From Achromobacter pulmonis (GTDB lineage Bacteria; Pseudomonadota; Gammaproteobacteria; Burkholderiales; Burkholderiaceae_B), in the NCBI RefSeq assembly GCF_902859765.1, contig NZ_CADIJV010000023.1:35622-99621 (forward strand): 64,000 bases of DNA, written 5' to 3'. Shown here one piece after another: positions 46,558 through 55,886 of the stretch (positions are counted from its first letter, which is position 1; the number at the start of each line of letters is the position of its first letter). The translations under genes and the position numbers were made by a program. The notes beneath the pieces are model-generated. The model did no database searches. It was not told the DNA's origin and saw only the letters and a program-made list of their open reading frames with translations.

Positions 46558-48081
46558 ATGATTTCTCAAGCTTTGACCGACCTCTGGTACGGCTTCGGCG
46601 TCGCGTTCCAGCTCCACAATCTGATGTGGTCGTTCTTCGGCGTGCTGGTGGGCAACCTCATCGGCGTGCTGCCGGGCATGGGCGCGCTGTCGGCCATCTC
46701 GATCCTGCTGCCGCTCACCTACGTGATGCACCCGGTGCCTGCCATCCTGATGCTGGCCGGCATCTTCTATGGCTCGCAATACGGTGGCGCCATCGGCGCG
46801 ATCCTGCTCAACCTGCCTTCGCACCCGCCGCACGCGGTCACCTGCCTTGACGGGTATCCGATGACCAAGCAGGGCAAGGGCGGGACGGCGCTCGGTATCA
46901 CGATGATCTGCTCGTTCTTCGCGGCGTCGGTCGGCATCATCGTCATGATCTTCGCCTCGCCGCTGCTGGTCGAAATCGCGTTCAAGTTCGGCCCGACCGA
47001 GATCTTCTCGATCATGCTGCTGGGCCTGCTGGCCGGCGCCACCATGTCGCGTGGTTCGCCGCTCAAGGGCGTGGCCATGACGCTGTTCGGCCTGATGTGC
47101 GGCGTGGTCGGCACCGACGTGAACACCGGCACCATCCGCTTCTCGTTCGGCCTGCTCGACCTGTCCGATGGCCTGGAACTGGTGGCGATCTCGATGGGCC
47201 TGTTCGGCGTGGCCGACTTCCTCATGAGCGTCAACCGCATGACCATCATCGGCAGCGGCGCCAAGCTGAGCCTGCGCGACATGCGTCCGAGCAAGCAGGA
47301 ACTGAAAAAGGCCTTCTGGCCGATGGTGCGCGGCACGGCCGTCGGCACGCTGTTCGGCGCCATGCCCGGCACCGGTCCCACCATCACCACCTTCGTGGCC
47401 TACGCCCTGGAGCGCAAGATCTCCAAGACGCCCGAGAAGTTCGGCACCGGCATGATCGCCGGCGTGGCCTCGCCGGAAGCCTCGTCGCACTCGAAGACGC
47501 AGGTCGACTTCATCCCGACCATGAGCCTGGGCATTCCTGGTGACGCGGTGATGGCGCTGATCCTGGGGGCCCTGCTGATCCAGGGTATCCAGCCTGGTCC
47601 GCAGCTCATTACCGAGCACCCGGACATCTTCTGGGGCCTGATCGCCAGCTTCTGGGTCGGCAACGTGCTGCTGATGGTGCTCAACGTGCCGCTGATCGGC
47701 GTGTGGGTCAAGCTGCTGCAGGTGCCTTACCGGTATCTGTTCCCGTCGGCCATGTTCTTCATCGCGGTGGGCGTCTTCAGTACCCAGAACAGCCTGTTCC
47801 AGATCTGGGAAGTACTGGCTTTCGGGGTGATCGGCGCCATTCTGATGACGCTGGAATTCTCGGTCGCGCCCATCCTGCTCGGCTTCGTGCTGGGGCCCAT
47901 GGTCGAAGAGAACTTCCGCCGTGCCCTGCTGTTGTCGCGCGGTAACCTGGCCGTGTTCATCGAGCGCCCCATCAGCGCCTGGTTCATCGCCGCCAGTACG
48001 CTGCTGGTCGTGCTGCAACTGTGGGCCTTTGCGCGCCGCAACCGCAACAAGAACAAGCCTGCGGTGACGCAAGCGGCCTGA
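46558..48081 (+). CDS. tctA: TctA family large permease subunit
   Basis: A 507-residue polytopic permease with about 11-12 helices. Family hallmarks: LIGVLPGMGALSAISILLPL, MLAGIFYGSQYGGAIGAILL and the repeated PGTGPTITTFVAYALERK. It takes up a di- or tricarboxylate using ion gradients. It follows tctB after 6 bp and ends at a strong terminator. Confidence 0.95.
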   Translation: MISQALTDLWYGFGVAFQLHNLMWSFFGVLVGNLIGVLPGMGALSAISILLPLTYVMHPVPAILMLAGIFYGSQYGGAIGAILLNLPSHPPHAVTCLDGYPMTKQGKGGTALGITMICSFFAASVGIIVMIFASPLLVEIAFKFGPTEIFSIMLLGLLAGATMSRGSPLKGVAMTLFGLMCGVVGTDVNTGTIRFSFGLLDLSDGLELVAISMGLFGVADFLMSVNRMTIIGSGAKLSLRDMRPSKQELKKAFWPMVRGTAVGTLFGAMPGTGPTITTFVAYALERKISKTPEKFGTGMIAGVASPEASSHSKTQVDFIPTMSLGIPGDAVMALILGALLIQGIQPGPQLITEHPDIFWGLIASFWVGNVLLMVLNVPLIGVWVKLLQVPYRYLFPSAMFFIAVGVFSTQNSLFQIWEVLAFGVIGAILMTLEFSVAPILLGFVLGPMVEENFRRALLLSRGNLAVFIERPISAWFIAASTLLVVLQLWAFARRNRNKNKPAVTQAA

Positions 48082-48107
48082 TCGGCTTGCGGTCGTTGTT
48101 TCTGGCG

Positions 48108-48140
48108 AACGGCCCGGCTTCATGCCGGGCCGTTTGATTT
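48108..48140 (+). terminator. Intrinsic terminator downstream of tctA
   Basis: An 11-bp perfect stem, AACGGCCCGGC (48108-48118) and GCCGGGCCGTT (48124-48134), with a TTCAT loop and a TTTGATTT tail. Confidence 0.8.
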
Positions 48141-48194
48141 ACGCGCCATCTTCCCCCATGCTTGCGGTTTCTCTCGCTCGTCCGGATTCCCGCC

Positions 48195-49124
48195 ATGCAT
48201 ATCCTCTTTGCCTGTCCCCTGCACGACCCCGACGTCTGGGTCCCGCGCCTGGAAGCCGCCATGCCCGGCTGTCGCATTTCCGTCTGGAATCCCGATGGCC
48301 CGCCGTCCGGCGCCGAGGTCGCTCTGGTATGGAAACCACCGGTCGAGCTGTTCCAGCACGAGACCCGCATCGAGACGCTGTTCAACCTGGGTGCTGGCGT
48401 GGACGCGTTGCTCCAGATGAAAGAGATTCCGCCGCACGTGCGCATCGTCCGCCTCGAGGACGCCGGCATGTCGGTGCAGATGGCCGAGTACGCGCTCTAT
48501 GCGCTGCTGCGCGTGTCGCGCGATTTCCAGGCTTTCGACGAGTCGCAGGCGCGCCAGCACTGGGACACCCGCGAAGGCACGCGCCAGGCCGATTGGCCGG
48601 TGGGCGTGCTGGGCCTGGGCCAGGTCGGCGCGCGCGTGGCGCAGACGCTGGCCGAATTTGGCTATCCGGTCGCGGGCTGGTCGCGCAGCCCGCGCGAGAT
48701 CCCTGGCGTGCAATCCTTTTCCGGCCAGGACGCGTTGCCGGCGTTCCTGGCCCGCACCCGCTTCCTGGTGAACGTGCTGCCGCTCACGTCCGACACCCGC
48801 GGCATCCTCAACCGTGACACGCTCGGCCAGTTGCTGCCCGAGGCGCATCTGGTCAACGTCGGCCGGGGTGAACACCTGGTCGAGGAAGACCTGGTGCAGA
48901 TGCTCGAAGAAGGGGAAATCGCCGGCGCGACGCTGGACGTGTTCCATACCGAGCCGCTGCCCAAGGACCATCCGTTCTGGCGCGATCCGCGGGTGCATGT
49001 CACGCCACACATCGCCGCCCGCACGCTGCGCGACGAGAGCATCGAGCAGATCGCCGGCAAGGTCGCCCGGCTGATGCGCGGCGAACCCATCACCGGCGTG
49101 GTCGAGCGCGCGCGCGGCTATTGA
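48195..49124 (+). CDS. ghrA: Glyoxylate/hydroxypyruvate reductase A-like 2-hydroxyacid dehydrogenase
   Basis: A 309-residue D-2-hydroxyacid dehydrogenase. The NAD(P) motif is GVLGLGQVGARVAQTLAEFG, with later LVNVGRGEHLVEEDLVQ and VTPHIAA carrying the catalytic His region (Arg and Glu in between). It reduces glyoxylate or hydroxypyruvate. The start at 48195 follows the usual family start (MHILFACPL). The 3' end overlaps the convergent LysR gene by 7 bp. Confidence 0.88.
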   Translation: MHILFACPLHDPDVWVPRLEAAMPGCRISVWNPDGPPSGAEVALVWKPPVELFQHETRIETLFNLGAGVDALLQMKEIPPHVRIVRLEDAGMSVQMAEYALYALLRVSRDFQAFDESQARQHWDTREGTRQADWPVGVLGLGQVGARVAQTLAEFGYPVAGWSRSPREIPGVQSFSGQDALPAFLARTRFLVNVLPLTSDTRGILNRDTLGQLLPEAHLVNVGRGEHLVEEDLVQMLEEGEIAGATLDVFHTEPLPKDHPFWRDPRVHVTPHIAARTLRDESIEQIAGKVARLMRGEPITGVVERARGY

Positions 49125-50059
49125 GCCGCAGGCGCCGTGGCGCCTTGCTTCTCCAGCCGCTGATAGGTGGGGGGCAGGCGCTGCGACAGGAAGTCCAGCA
49201 ACGTGCGCACGGCCGGCATCATGCCGCGCCGCGACGGGTAAATGCAGTGCACGATGCCTTCCGGGGATTGCCATTGCGGCAGCACCGGCACCAACTGGCC
49301 GCGGCGCAGTTCTTCCTGGGTCGCGATCGATGGCAACAGCGCGATGCCGCGGCCGCGCACGGCGGCTTCCACCAGCACGATGAAGTCATTGCATGACAGC
49401 TGCGGCTTGAGCTCGATATGCACCTCTTCACCCTTGTCGTTGCGTAGCGGCCAGCGCACCTCGTTCTGCGGGTCGCTGAAACTCAGCGTGGTATGCGATG
49501 CCAGATCCTGCGGCGTGTCGGGCGCGCCGTGACGCTGGATGTAGGCCGGGCTGGCCACCAGCGTGCCGCGCGCGGTGCCCAGATGGCGCACCACCAGTTC
49601 GGCGTCGGTGTCGAGCTTGGTGCGCACGCGTAGCGCCAGATCCACGCCCTCGCGGATCAGGTCCACCCGGCGGTTGGTCACTAGCAACTGCACTGAAATG
49701 GCCGGCCAGGCGTCCAGGAATTCCGGCAGCAGCGGCGCCAGCACGTCCTGCGCGATCGAGACCGGACAACTGACCACCACCGGCCCGGTGGGCTCGGCCT
49801 GCAGCTGGCGCATGGCGTCGTCGGCGGCGCGGGCCGAGGCGGCCATCTCGCGGCAGTAGTGCAGATAGCGTTCACCGGCGGCGGTCAGGCGCAGGCGCCG
49901 CGTGGTGCGTTGCAGGAGCCGCACGCCCAGGCTTTCTTCCAGGTGCGAAATGCGGCGTGACAGGCGGGATTTGGGAATATCCAGGGCCCGCGCCGCGGCG
50001 CTGAAACCGCCTTGTTCGACGACTTGGGAAAAATAATAGAGGTCGTTTAGATCTTGCAT
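49118..50059 (-). CDS. LysR family regulator, divergent from azoR
   Basis: A 313-residue LysR regulator (helix-turn-helix at GGFSAAARALDIPKSRLSRR) of the DmlR/AaeR-like branch. It is divergent from the azoreductase gene with a 124-bp gap that has an operator-like inverted repeat. It probably controls azoR in response to quinones, azo compounds or other electrophiles; the inducer is an inference. Confidence 0.9.
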   Translation of the reverse strand: MQDLNDLYYFSQVVEQGGFSAAARALDIPKSRLSRRISHLEESLGVRLLQRTTRRLRLTAAGERYLHYCREMAASARAADDAMRQLQAEPTGPVVVSCPVSIAQDVLAPLLPEFLDAWPAISVQLLVTNRRVDLIREGVDLALRVRTKLDTDAELVVRHLGTARGTLVASPAYIQRHGAPDTPQDLASHTTLSFSDPQNEVRWPLRNDKGEEVHIELKPQLSCNDFIVLVEAAVRGRGIALLPSIATQEELRRGQLVPVLPQWQSPEGIVHCIYPSRRGMMPAVRTLLDFLSQRLPPTYQRLEKQGATAPAAQ

Positions 50060-50069
50060 GATTGTTCTA

Positions 50070-50084
50070 TGTTTGGAACGAACA
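50070..50084. promoter_or_regulatory. Operator-like inverted repeat upstream of azoR
   Basis: TGTTTGGAACGAACA has 6-bp arms with one mismatch around a 3-bp centre. It sits between the LysR gene and azoR and is a candidate regulator site. Confidence 0.4.
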
Positions 50085-50183
50085 GTTCATCATACCTGGG
50101 TTTATGTGATCAATTAAGCGATCTACAGTGACGCCATGCACTCAAGACCCGCGCTTTTCGCGGTCCGCACTGGAGATCACGTT

Positions 50184-50816
50184 ATGAAGACCCTTGTCAT
50201 CCTGTCCTCGATTCTCGGCAGCCGCTCGCACAGCAAGGAGCTGGCCGACCACATGGTGGCCCGCATCAAGCAGGCCGATCCCGCCGCTGTCGTCACCATC
50301 CGTGATCTCGGCGCCGAACCGTTGCCGTACTTCGATGGCGCCACCGCTGGCGCGCTGTTCACGCCCGCCGATGCGCGCACGCTGGAGCAGCAACGCATCG
50401 TCGAACGTGGCGATGCCCTGATCGCGGAACTGCTGCAGGCCGATCGTGTCGTGTTCGCGGTGCCGGTCTATAACTTCAACCTGCCGGCCCAGTTCAAGAG
50501 CTATCTGGATCACGTGGCCCGTGCCGGGGTCACGTTCCGTTATACGCCGGAAGGCGTGGCCGAGGGGCTGGTGAAGGGTAAGCAGGTGTTCGTGCTGACG
50601 GCGCGCGGCGGCAAGGCCGAAGGCACCCCCAACGACACCATGACTCCGTACTTGCGGCAGATGCTCGGCTTCCTGGGCATGAACGAGGTCACCTTCATCG
50701 CCGCCGAAGGCATGGCGATGGGCGAAGTCGCGGCGCTCGAAGGGGTGGCGCTGGCGCGCCAGCGCATCGATGCGCTCGACCTGGCGCCGGCGCAGGTTGC
50801 GCGGCAAGCGGCCTGA
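50184..50816 (+). CDS. azoR: FMN-dependent NADH-azoreductase
   Basis: A 210-residue flavodoxin-like-fold enzyme. FMN-contacting segments: SSILGSRSHSKELAD near the N-terminus and VFAVPVYNFNLPAQFKSYLD, typical of AzoR, then LTARGGKAEG. It reduces azo bonds and quinones with NADH and may protect from electrophile stress. GGAGAT just upstream of ATG 50184 is the ribosome site. It ends at a bidirectional terminator. Confidence 0.93.
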   Translation: MKTLVILSSILGSRSHSKELADHMVARIKQADPAAVVTIRDLGAEPLPYFDGATAGALFTPADARTLEQQRIVERGDALIAELLQADRVVFAVPVYNFNLPAQFKSYLDHVARAGVTFRYTPEGVAEGLVKGKQVFVLTARGGKAEGTPNDTMTPYLRQMLGFLGMNEVTFIAAEGMAMGEVAALEGVALARQRIDALDLAPAQVARQAA

Positions 50817-50822
50817 GGCGAT

Positions 50823-50850
50823 AAAAAGCGGACCCGGGGGGCCGCTATTT
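50823..50850. terminator. Bidirectional terminator between azoR and a hydroxyisobutyrate-dehydrogenase-like gene
   Basis: AGCGG (50827-50831) pairs with CCGCT (50842-50846) around a C/G-rich loop. There is ATTTT on the plus side and AAAAA (T run on the minus strand) on the other, so it fits both convergent genes. Confidence 0.7.
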
Positions 50851-50867
50851 TCATGCCGGGCGGTCAG

Positions 50868-51773
50868 TCAATCGCGCAGGCGCTTGATCAGGCTGGACGT
50901 ATCCCAGCGGCCGCCGCCCATCTTCTGCACATCGCCGTAGAACTGGTCCACCAGCGCCGTCAGCGGCAGGCGGGCGCCATTGTGGCGCGCCTCGGCCAGC
51001 ACCAGGCCCAGATCCTTGCGCATCCAGTCCACCGCGAAGCCGAAGTCGAATTTATCGTCGACCATGGTGCCGCCGCGGTTCTCCATCTGCCAGCTCTGCG
51101 CCGCGCCCTTGCTGATCACGTCCAGCACCAGCTTCATGTCGAGATCGGCGGCCTGGCCGAACGCCACGGCTTCGGACAAGCCCTGCACGATGCCGGCGAT
51201 ACAGATCTGGTTGACCATTTTGGCCAGTTGTCCGGCTCCCGGGGGGCCCACGCGCGTTACGGCGCGGCCGAAGGCCTGCGCCACCGGTTTGATGGCGTCG
51301 AACACGGCTTGCTCGCCGCCGCACATGATCGTCAGCGCGCCATTGACCGCGCCGGCCTGGCCGCCCGACACCGGCGCATCGATGAAATTCAGTCCCAGGT
51401 CCTTGGCTTGCGCGTAAAGCTCGCGCGCCACATCGGCCGAGGCGGTGGTGTGGTCCACGAACACCGCGCCTGGCGCCATGCCGGCAAACGCGCCGTCGGG
51501 CCCAAGCGTCACGCTGCGCAGGTCGTCGTCGTTGCCGACGCAGGCGAACACGATCTGCGCGCCGGCCACGGCCTCGCGCGGCGTCACGGCGCTGCGGCCG
51601 CCGAACTCGGCCGCCCAGGCCTGCGCCTTGGACTGCGTGCGGTTGTACACGGTGACGTCGTGCCCGGCGCGAGCCAGGTGGCCGGCCATGGGCAGGCCCA
51701 TCACGCCCAGGCCGAGGAATGCGACTTTCTGGGCCACGACCGCGTCGTAGCTCTTGGTACCGATCGATGCCAT
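50868..51773 (-). CDS. 3-hydroxyisobutyrate dehydrogenase-like oxidoreductase
   Basis: A 301-residue beta-hydroxyacid dehydrogenase. The dinucleotide motif is AFLGLGVMGLPMAGHLARAG, the substrate-binding DAPVSGGQAGAVNGALTIM is typical, and the catalytic Lys is in GAGQLAKMVNQI. Relatives include tartronate semialdehyde reductase, so the exact substrate is open. The start at 51773 gives a normal length. It follows the gamma-glutamyltransferase gene (53-bp gap) on the same strand. Confidence 0.88.
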   Translation of the reverse strand: MASIGTKSYDAVVAQKVAFLGLGVMGLPMAGHLARAGHDVTVYNRTQSKAQAWAAEFGGRSAVTPREAVAGAQIVFACVGNDDDLRSVTLGPDGAFAGMAPGAVFVDHTTASADVARELYAQAKDLGLNFIDAPVSGGQAGAVNGALTIMCGGEQAVFDAIKPVAQAFGRAVTRVGPPGAGQLAKMVNQICIAGIVQGLSEAVAFGQAADLDMKLVLDVISKGAAQSWQMENRGGTMVDDKFDFGFAVDWMRKDLGLVLAEARHNGARLPLTALVDQFYGDVQKMGGGRWDTSSLIKRLRD

Positions 51774-51825
51774 GCAGGGGACTCCGCTGTGGAAAGGAAA
51801 ACCTGAGGCAGTAACCTTAACGCAA

Positions 51826-53430
51826 TCAAAAGCCGGCGGCGAGTCCATCGCGGCGGCTGTCGCTGGCGCTGACGTAGCCATCGACTGCCGGATCGCCCAG
51901 GCGCCAGATGAACTGGCCGGAACCGAAGTCCATATAAGGGTCGTCAATGCCTTGCAGCACATGACCGCGCGCGCGCAGTCCCTGCACAACGGCGGCCGGC
52001 ATCGAGGCCTCGATGTCCACGGCCAGCCCCTGGTGCCATTTCCAGCGCGGCGCATCGCAGGCGGCCTGCGGCTGCTGGCCGTAGTCGAGCATGCGCACCA
52101 GCGTCTGTACCTGACCTTGCGGCTGCATGTTGCCCCCCATCACGCCAAAGCTCATGACCGGCGCGCCATCGCGCATCAGGAAGCCTGGAATGATGGTGTG
52201 GAAGGGGCGCTTGCCGCCCGCCACGGCATTGGGATGGCCGGCCTCGGCGCTGAAGCAGTGACCGCGGTTCTGCAGGCTGACGCCAGTGCCCGGCACCACC
52301 ACGCCCGAGCCGAAGCCCATGTAGTTTGACTGGATGAAGCTCACCATCATGCCGTTGCGGTCGGCGGCGGTCAGGTAGACCGTGCCGCCCTGCGGCGCAT
52401 GGCCGCAGGCGAATACCTGGGCGACATTGGGGTCGATCAGCCGGGCGCGTTCGGCCAGGTAATCGGCGCGCAGCATCTGCTCGGGCGCCAGGCGCATGTG
52501 GCGGGCGTCGGCCACGTGCGTATAGACATCGGCGAACGCCAGCTTCATGGCCTCGAGCAGCAGGTGCTGGGTGTCGGGGTGGTCGATCGGGCGCGCCGCC
52601 AGATCGAAGTGCTGCAGGATGCCCAGTGCGATCAGGGCGGCGATGCCCTGGCCGTTCGGCGGGATCTGGTGCAGGGTATGGCCCCGGTAGGCCTGGCTGA
52701 TCGGCGTCACCCACTCGGGGGTGAAATCCCGCAGGTCGGCCAGCGTCATGGCGGCATCATGGGCCTGGGCGTGGGCCACCAGCTTGTGCGCCGTCTCGCC
52801 TTCGTAGAAATCGCGGCCACCGCTGGCGGCAATGCGCTTGAGCGTCGCCGCGGCGCCTGTCAGGATGAAATGCTCGCCGATCTGCGGCGCGCGGCCGCGT
52901 GGCAGGAAGTGTTCGGCGAAGCCAGGTTGCGGCTGCAGCATATCGGCCTGCGCGGCCCACTTTTGCTGCACCATGGGGCTGACGGCGAAGCCGCGTTCGG
53001 CGTAATCGATGGCGGGCGCCAGCACGTCGGCGAACGCCATGGACCCGAGTTTTTCATGCAGTGCGGCCCAGCCGGCCACGCAGCCCGGCACGGTGACGCT
53101 GTCCCAGCCGCGGGTCGGCACCACGCCCTGGTGCCGGCGGCGGAAGTACTCCGGGTTCCAGGCCGCGGGGGCCGGGCCCGAGGCGTTCAGGCCATGCAGC
53201 CGGGCGCCGTCCCAGACGATGGCGAAGCAATCCGAACCCAGGCCGTTGCTGACGGGTTCGGTCAGTGTCAGCGTCGCGGCCGCGGCGATGGCCGCATCCA
53301 CCGCGTTGCCGCCGCTGGCCAGCACGCGCAGCCCGGCCTGGGCCGCCAGCGGTTGCGAGGTGGCGACGATATTGCGCGCGAAGACCGGCGTACGCAGCGT
53401 GGGGTAGGGGTTGTTCCAGTCGAAATTCAT
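51826..53430 (-). CDS. Gamma-glutamyltransferase family protein
   Basis: A 534-residue Ntn-hydrolase. The new N-terminal Thr of the small subunit is expected in PQGGTVYLTAADRNG, which parallels the G-T-T-H-motif in GGTs, followed by FSAEAG and MSFGVMGGNMQPQGQVQTL. There is no N-terminal signal peptide, so it is probably cytoplasmic, like YwrD-type enzymes; it may act on glutathione or on an acyl amide. It is upstream of the hydroxyisobutyrate-dehydrogenase-like gene. Confidence 0.88.
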   Translation of the reverse strand: MNFDWNNPYPTLRTPVFARNIVATSQPLAAQAGLRVLASGGNAVDAAIAAAATLTLTEPVSNGLGSDCFAIVWDGARLHGLNASGPAPAAWNPEYFRRRHQGVVPTRGWDSVTVPGCVAGWAALHEKLGSMAFADVLAPAIDYAERGFAVSPMVQQKWAAQADMLQPQPGFAEHFLPRGRAPQIGEHFILTGAAATLKRIAASGGRDFYEGETAHKLVAHAQAHDAAMTLADLRDFTPEWVTPISQAYRGHTLHQIPPNGQGIAALIALGILQHFDLAARPIDHPDTQHLLLEAMKLAFADVYTHVADARHMRLAPEQMLRADYLAERARLIDPNVAQVFACGHAPQGGTVYLTAADRNGMMVSFIQSNYMGFGSGVVVPGTGVSLQNRGHCFSAEAGHPNAVAGGKRPFHTIIPGFLMRDGAPVMSFGVMGGNMQPQGQVQTLVRMLDYGQQPQAACDAPRWKWHQGLAVDIEASMPAAVVQGLRARGHVLQGIDDPYMDFGSGQFIWRLGDPAVDGYVSASDSRRDGLAAGF

Positions 53431-53565
53431 GTCGAATCATCGCGTGGGGGTAAACCCGTAGCTTAACGTAGATGTCCGGGGTTGCGCGCACACCCTGTAT
53501 TGGGTCGTAGTGTTTTGTTTCTTTCGGCGCCGCACCCTGAATCGACGAGCCAGCCGCGCGCCCAA

Positions 53566-53590
53566 AGAAAAACCCCCGGCCGGGGGTTCG
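53566..53590 (-). terminator. Intrinsic terminator of the second tctBA operon
   Basis: AACCCCCGG/CCGGGGGTT (53571-53588) is a perfect palindrome. On the minus strand it is followed by TTTTC, 45 bp beyond the tctA stop codon. Confidence 0.75.
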
Positions 53591-53632
53591 GGCAGGGCGG
53601 GTAGGCCGCCGCGTAACGCGGCGGCGCCGTCC

Positions 53633-55138
53633 TCAATCTTCTTCGACGAAAGTCTCTTCGCGCTTCTTGCGGATCGCCGGCAGAGCGACCAGGATCACCA
53701 GGAATGCGGCCACGGCCAGCAGCGAGGCCGACAGCGGGCGCGTCACAAAGGTGCTGAAGTCGCCGCGCGACAGCAGCAGAGCGCGCCGGAAGTTCTCTTC
53801 CATCATGGGGCCGAGCACCAGGCCCAGCAGCAGCGGGGCGCCTTCGCACTTCAGCTTCGACCAGACATAGCCGATGATGCCGAAGATGGCGGTGGTGAAG
53901 ATGTCGAACGTGTTGTAGTTCAACGAATACACACCGATCGTGCAGAACACCAGGATCGCCGGGAACAGGATGCGGTAGGGCACCTTCAGCAGCTTGACCC
54001 ACAGGCCGATCAGCGGCAGGTTCAGCACCACCAGCATCAGGTTGCCGATCCACATCGAAGCGATCAGGCCCCAGAACAGCTCGGGGTGGCTCGACATGAC
54101 CTGCGGGCCGGGCTGGATATTGTGGATCGTCATCGCGCCAACCATCAGCGCCATCACAGCGTTGCCCGGGATACCCAGGGTCAGCAGCGGGATGAACGAA
54201 GTCTGGGCGGCGGCGTTGTTGGCCGATTCCGGGCCAGCCAGGCCGGCCGGGTGGCCCTTGCCGAAGCGCTCCGGATTCTTCGAGATCTTCTTTTCCAGCG
54301 TGTAGGAGGCGAACGACGACAGCACCGCGCCACCACCCGGCAGAATACCCAGGGCCGAACCCAGGGCCGTGCCGCGCAGCACCGCCGGCGCCGATTCCTT
54401 GAATTCCTGCTTGTTGGGATAGAGCGAGCCGATCTTGTCGGTGATGTCGACGCGGTTTTCCTTCTGCTCCAGGTTGGTCATGATCTCGGCGAAGCCGAAC
54501 ACGCCCATGGCCACGATGGCAAAGTCGATGCCGTCCTGCAGTTCCGGGATGCCGAAGTCGAAGCGGGCCACGCCCGAGTTGACGTCGGTGCCGACCATGC
54601 CCAGCAACAGGCCCAGGATGATCATCGCGATCGCCTTGGGCAGCGAGCCCGAGGCCAGCACCACGGCGCCGACCAGGCCCAGGCACATCAGCGAGAAGTA
54701 CTCGGCGGGGCCGAACTTGAAGGCGACTTCAGCCAGCGGGGGCGCGAATGCGGCCAGCAGCAGCGTGGCCACGCAACCGGCGAAGAACGAGCCCAGCGCG
54801 GCGATGGCCAGCGCGGCACCGGCGCGGCCATTGCGCGCCATCTGGTGGCCGTCCAGCACGGTCACGACCGCCGAGGTTTCCCCAGGCAGGGCCACCAGGA
54901 TGGCGGTGGTGGAGCCGCCATACTGGGCGCCGTAGTAAATGCCCGCCAGCATGATCAGGCCGGCCACCGGGGGCAGCACGTACGTGATCGGCAACAGCAT
55001 TGCAATGGTTGGCACCGGGCCGATCCCCGGCAGCACGCCGATCAGCGTGCCCAGGATGCAGCCCAGCAGGGCGTAGAGCAGGTTCTCGGGCGTGAACGCC
55101 ACCGAGAAACCCATCATCAGGTGATCAATCAATTCCAT
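53633..55138 (-). CDS. tctA: TctA family large permease subunit (second copy)
   Basis: A 501-residue polytopic permease of the same family as the one at 46.6 kb but well diverged. Seen: TLIGVLPGIGPVPTIAMLLP, MLAGIYYGAQYGGSTTAILV and LGILPGGGAVLSSFASYTLE. It carries a di- or tricarboxylate. The C-terminal tail is Lys/Glu-rich (KKREETFVEED). It is preceded by tctB (13-bp gap), with no binding-protein gene adjacent. Confidence 0.95.
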   Translation of the reverse strand: MELIDHLMMGFSVAFTPENLLYALLGCILGTLIGVLPGIGPVPTIAMLLPITYVLPPVAGLIMLAGIYYGAQYGGSTTAILVALPGETSAVVTVLDGHQMARNGRAGAALAIAALGSFFAGCVATLLLAAFAPPLAEVAFKFGPAEYFSLMCLGLVGAVVLASGSLPKAIAMIILGLLLGMVGTDVNSGVARFDFGIPELQDGIDFAIVAMGVFGFAEIMTNLEQKENRVDITDKIGSLYPNKQEFKESAPAVLRGTALGSALGILPGGGAVLSSFASYTLEKKISKNPERFGKGHPAGLAGPESANNAAAQTSFIPLLTLGIPGNAVMALMVGAMTIHNIQPGPQVMSSHPELFWGLIASMWIGNLMLVVLNLPLIGLWVKLLKVPYRILFPAILVFCTIGVYSLNYNTFDIFTTAIFGIIGYVWSKLKCEGAPLLLGLVLGPMMEENFRRALLLSRGDFSTFVTRPLSASLLAVAAFLVILVALPAIRKKREETFVEED

Positions 55139-55151
55139 GGCCGCTTGCTCC

Positions 55152-55616
55152 TCAATTCATACCCAGAAACGACGGCCACAGCGGGAAAATCAGCCCCAGC
55201 CCCTTGACGAACGCCAGATACGAGAACACCACCAGGAAGATACCGTTGGCGACAGCCACCTTCAGGTTGAACTCATGGCTGGCCAGGCTGCTGATGACCA
55301 CCAGCAGGAACACCGAGATATAGATACCCAGCAGTTTCAGGACCAGGCCGTAGAACACCACCGAACCGACCACCAGCGCGACGATGCGCCAGTCGAATTT
55401 GTCGACGTGGGTTTCATGGGCCTTCTTCGACATCGAGCCAAGCAGCACGATGGCACCTAGCAATGCGAGAACGATGCCCAGCCAGAAAGGAAAATACCCG
55501 GGGCCCATCCGGGCGGCAGTACCCATTTGGTAGCTGCTGGCTTGCCAGGCGAATCCCAGTCCGAGGGCGATGAACATCACCCCCGACCAGAAGTCCTGTC
55601 GATTGCGTAGCTGCAT
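55152..55616 (-). CDS. tctB: TctB family small membrane subunit (second copy)
   Basis: A 154-residue four-helix TctB protein (MQLRNRQDFWSGVMFIALGL; ARMGPGYFPFWLGIVLALLG). The start at 55616 is used because the conserved helix begins at once; longer upstream frame is Arg-rich and does not look like the family. GGAG (about 8 bp before ATG on the minus strand) is the likely ribosome site. A hairpin and a phased repeat lie in the upstream 480-bp region. Confidence 0.88.
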   Translation of the reverse strand: MQLRNRQDFWSGVMFIALGLGFAWQASSYQMGTAARMGPGYFPFWLGIVLALLGAIVLLGSMSKKAHETHVDKFDWRIVALVVGSVVFYGLVLKLLGIYISVFLLVVISSLASHEFNLKVAVANGIFLVVFSYLAFVKGLGLIFPLWPSFLGMN

Positions 55617-55698
55617 GATTGGTTGGCTCCTGTTTACAGCATGTAGATAAAAAGGGTTTGTGGTCTGCCGCTCTCGCCGAAAGGCGAGTGACAGGCAC

Positions 55699-55720
55699 AA
55701 AAAAGGCACGTCGGGGTGCC
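55699..55720 (-). terminator. Terminator-like hairpin in the tctB leader
   Basis: Minus-strand GGCACC-CCGAC-GTGCC (55720 to 55705) is followed by TTTTTT (55704-55699), and a second hairpin CTCGCC-TTTC-GGCGAG lies at 55673-55688, before tctB. It may be an attenuator of the operon, or the end of another transcript; the promoter is not defined. Confidence 0.5.
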
Positions 55721-55886
55721 CTTGGTTTTTATGAAAGCGTCGTCGAGGCTTCTTGAAAGGCCGAATGGTAATGGACGCCTGCAACGATGCAAACCCTGTA
55801 AGCTAGGTGAAAGCCTGGGGTTTTCCCTAAAATTGGGGAACTCCCGATCCTCAGTTGTAACGGGGGGACCAGATTGAGGGCTTTTT

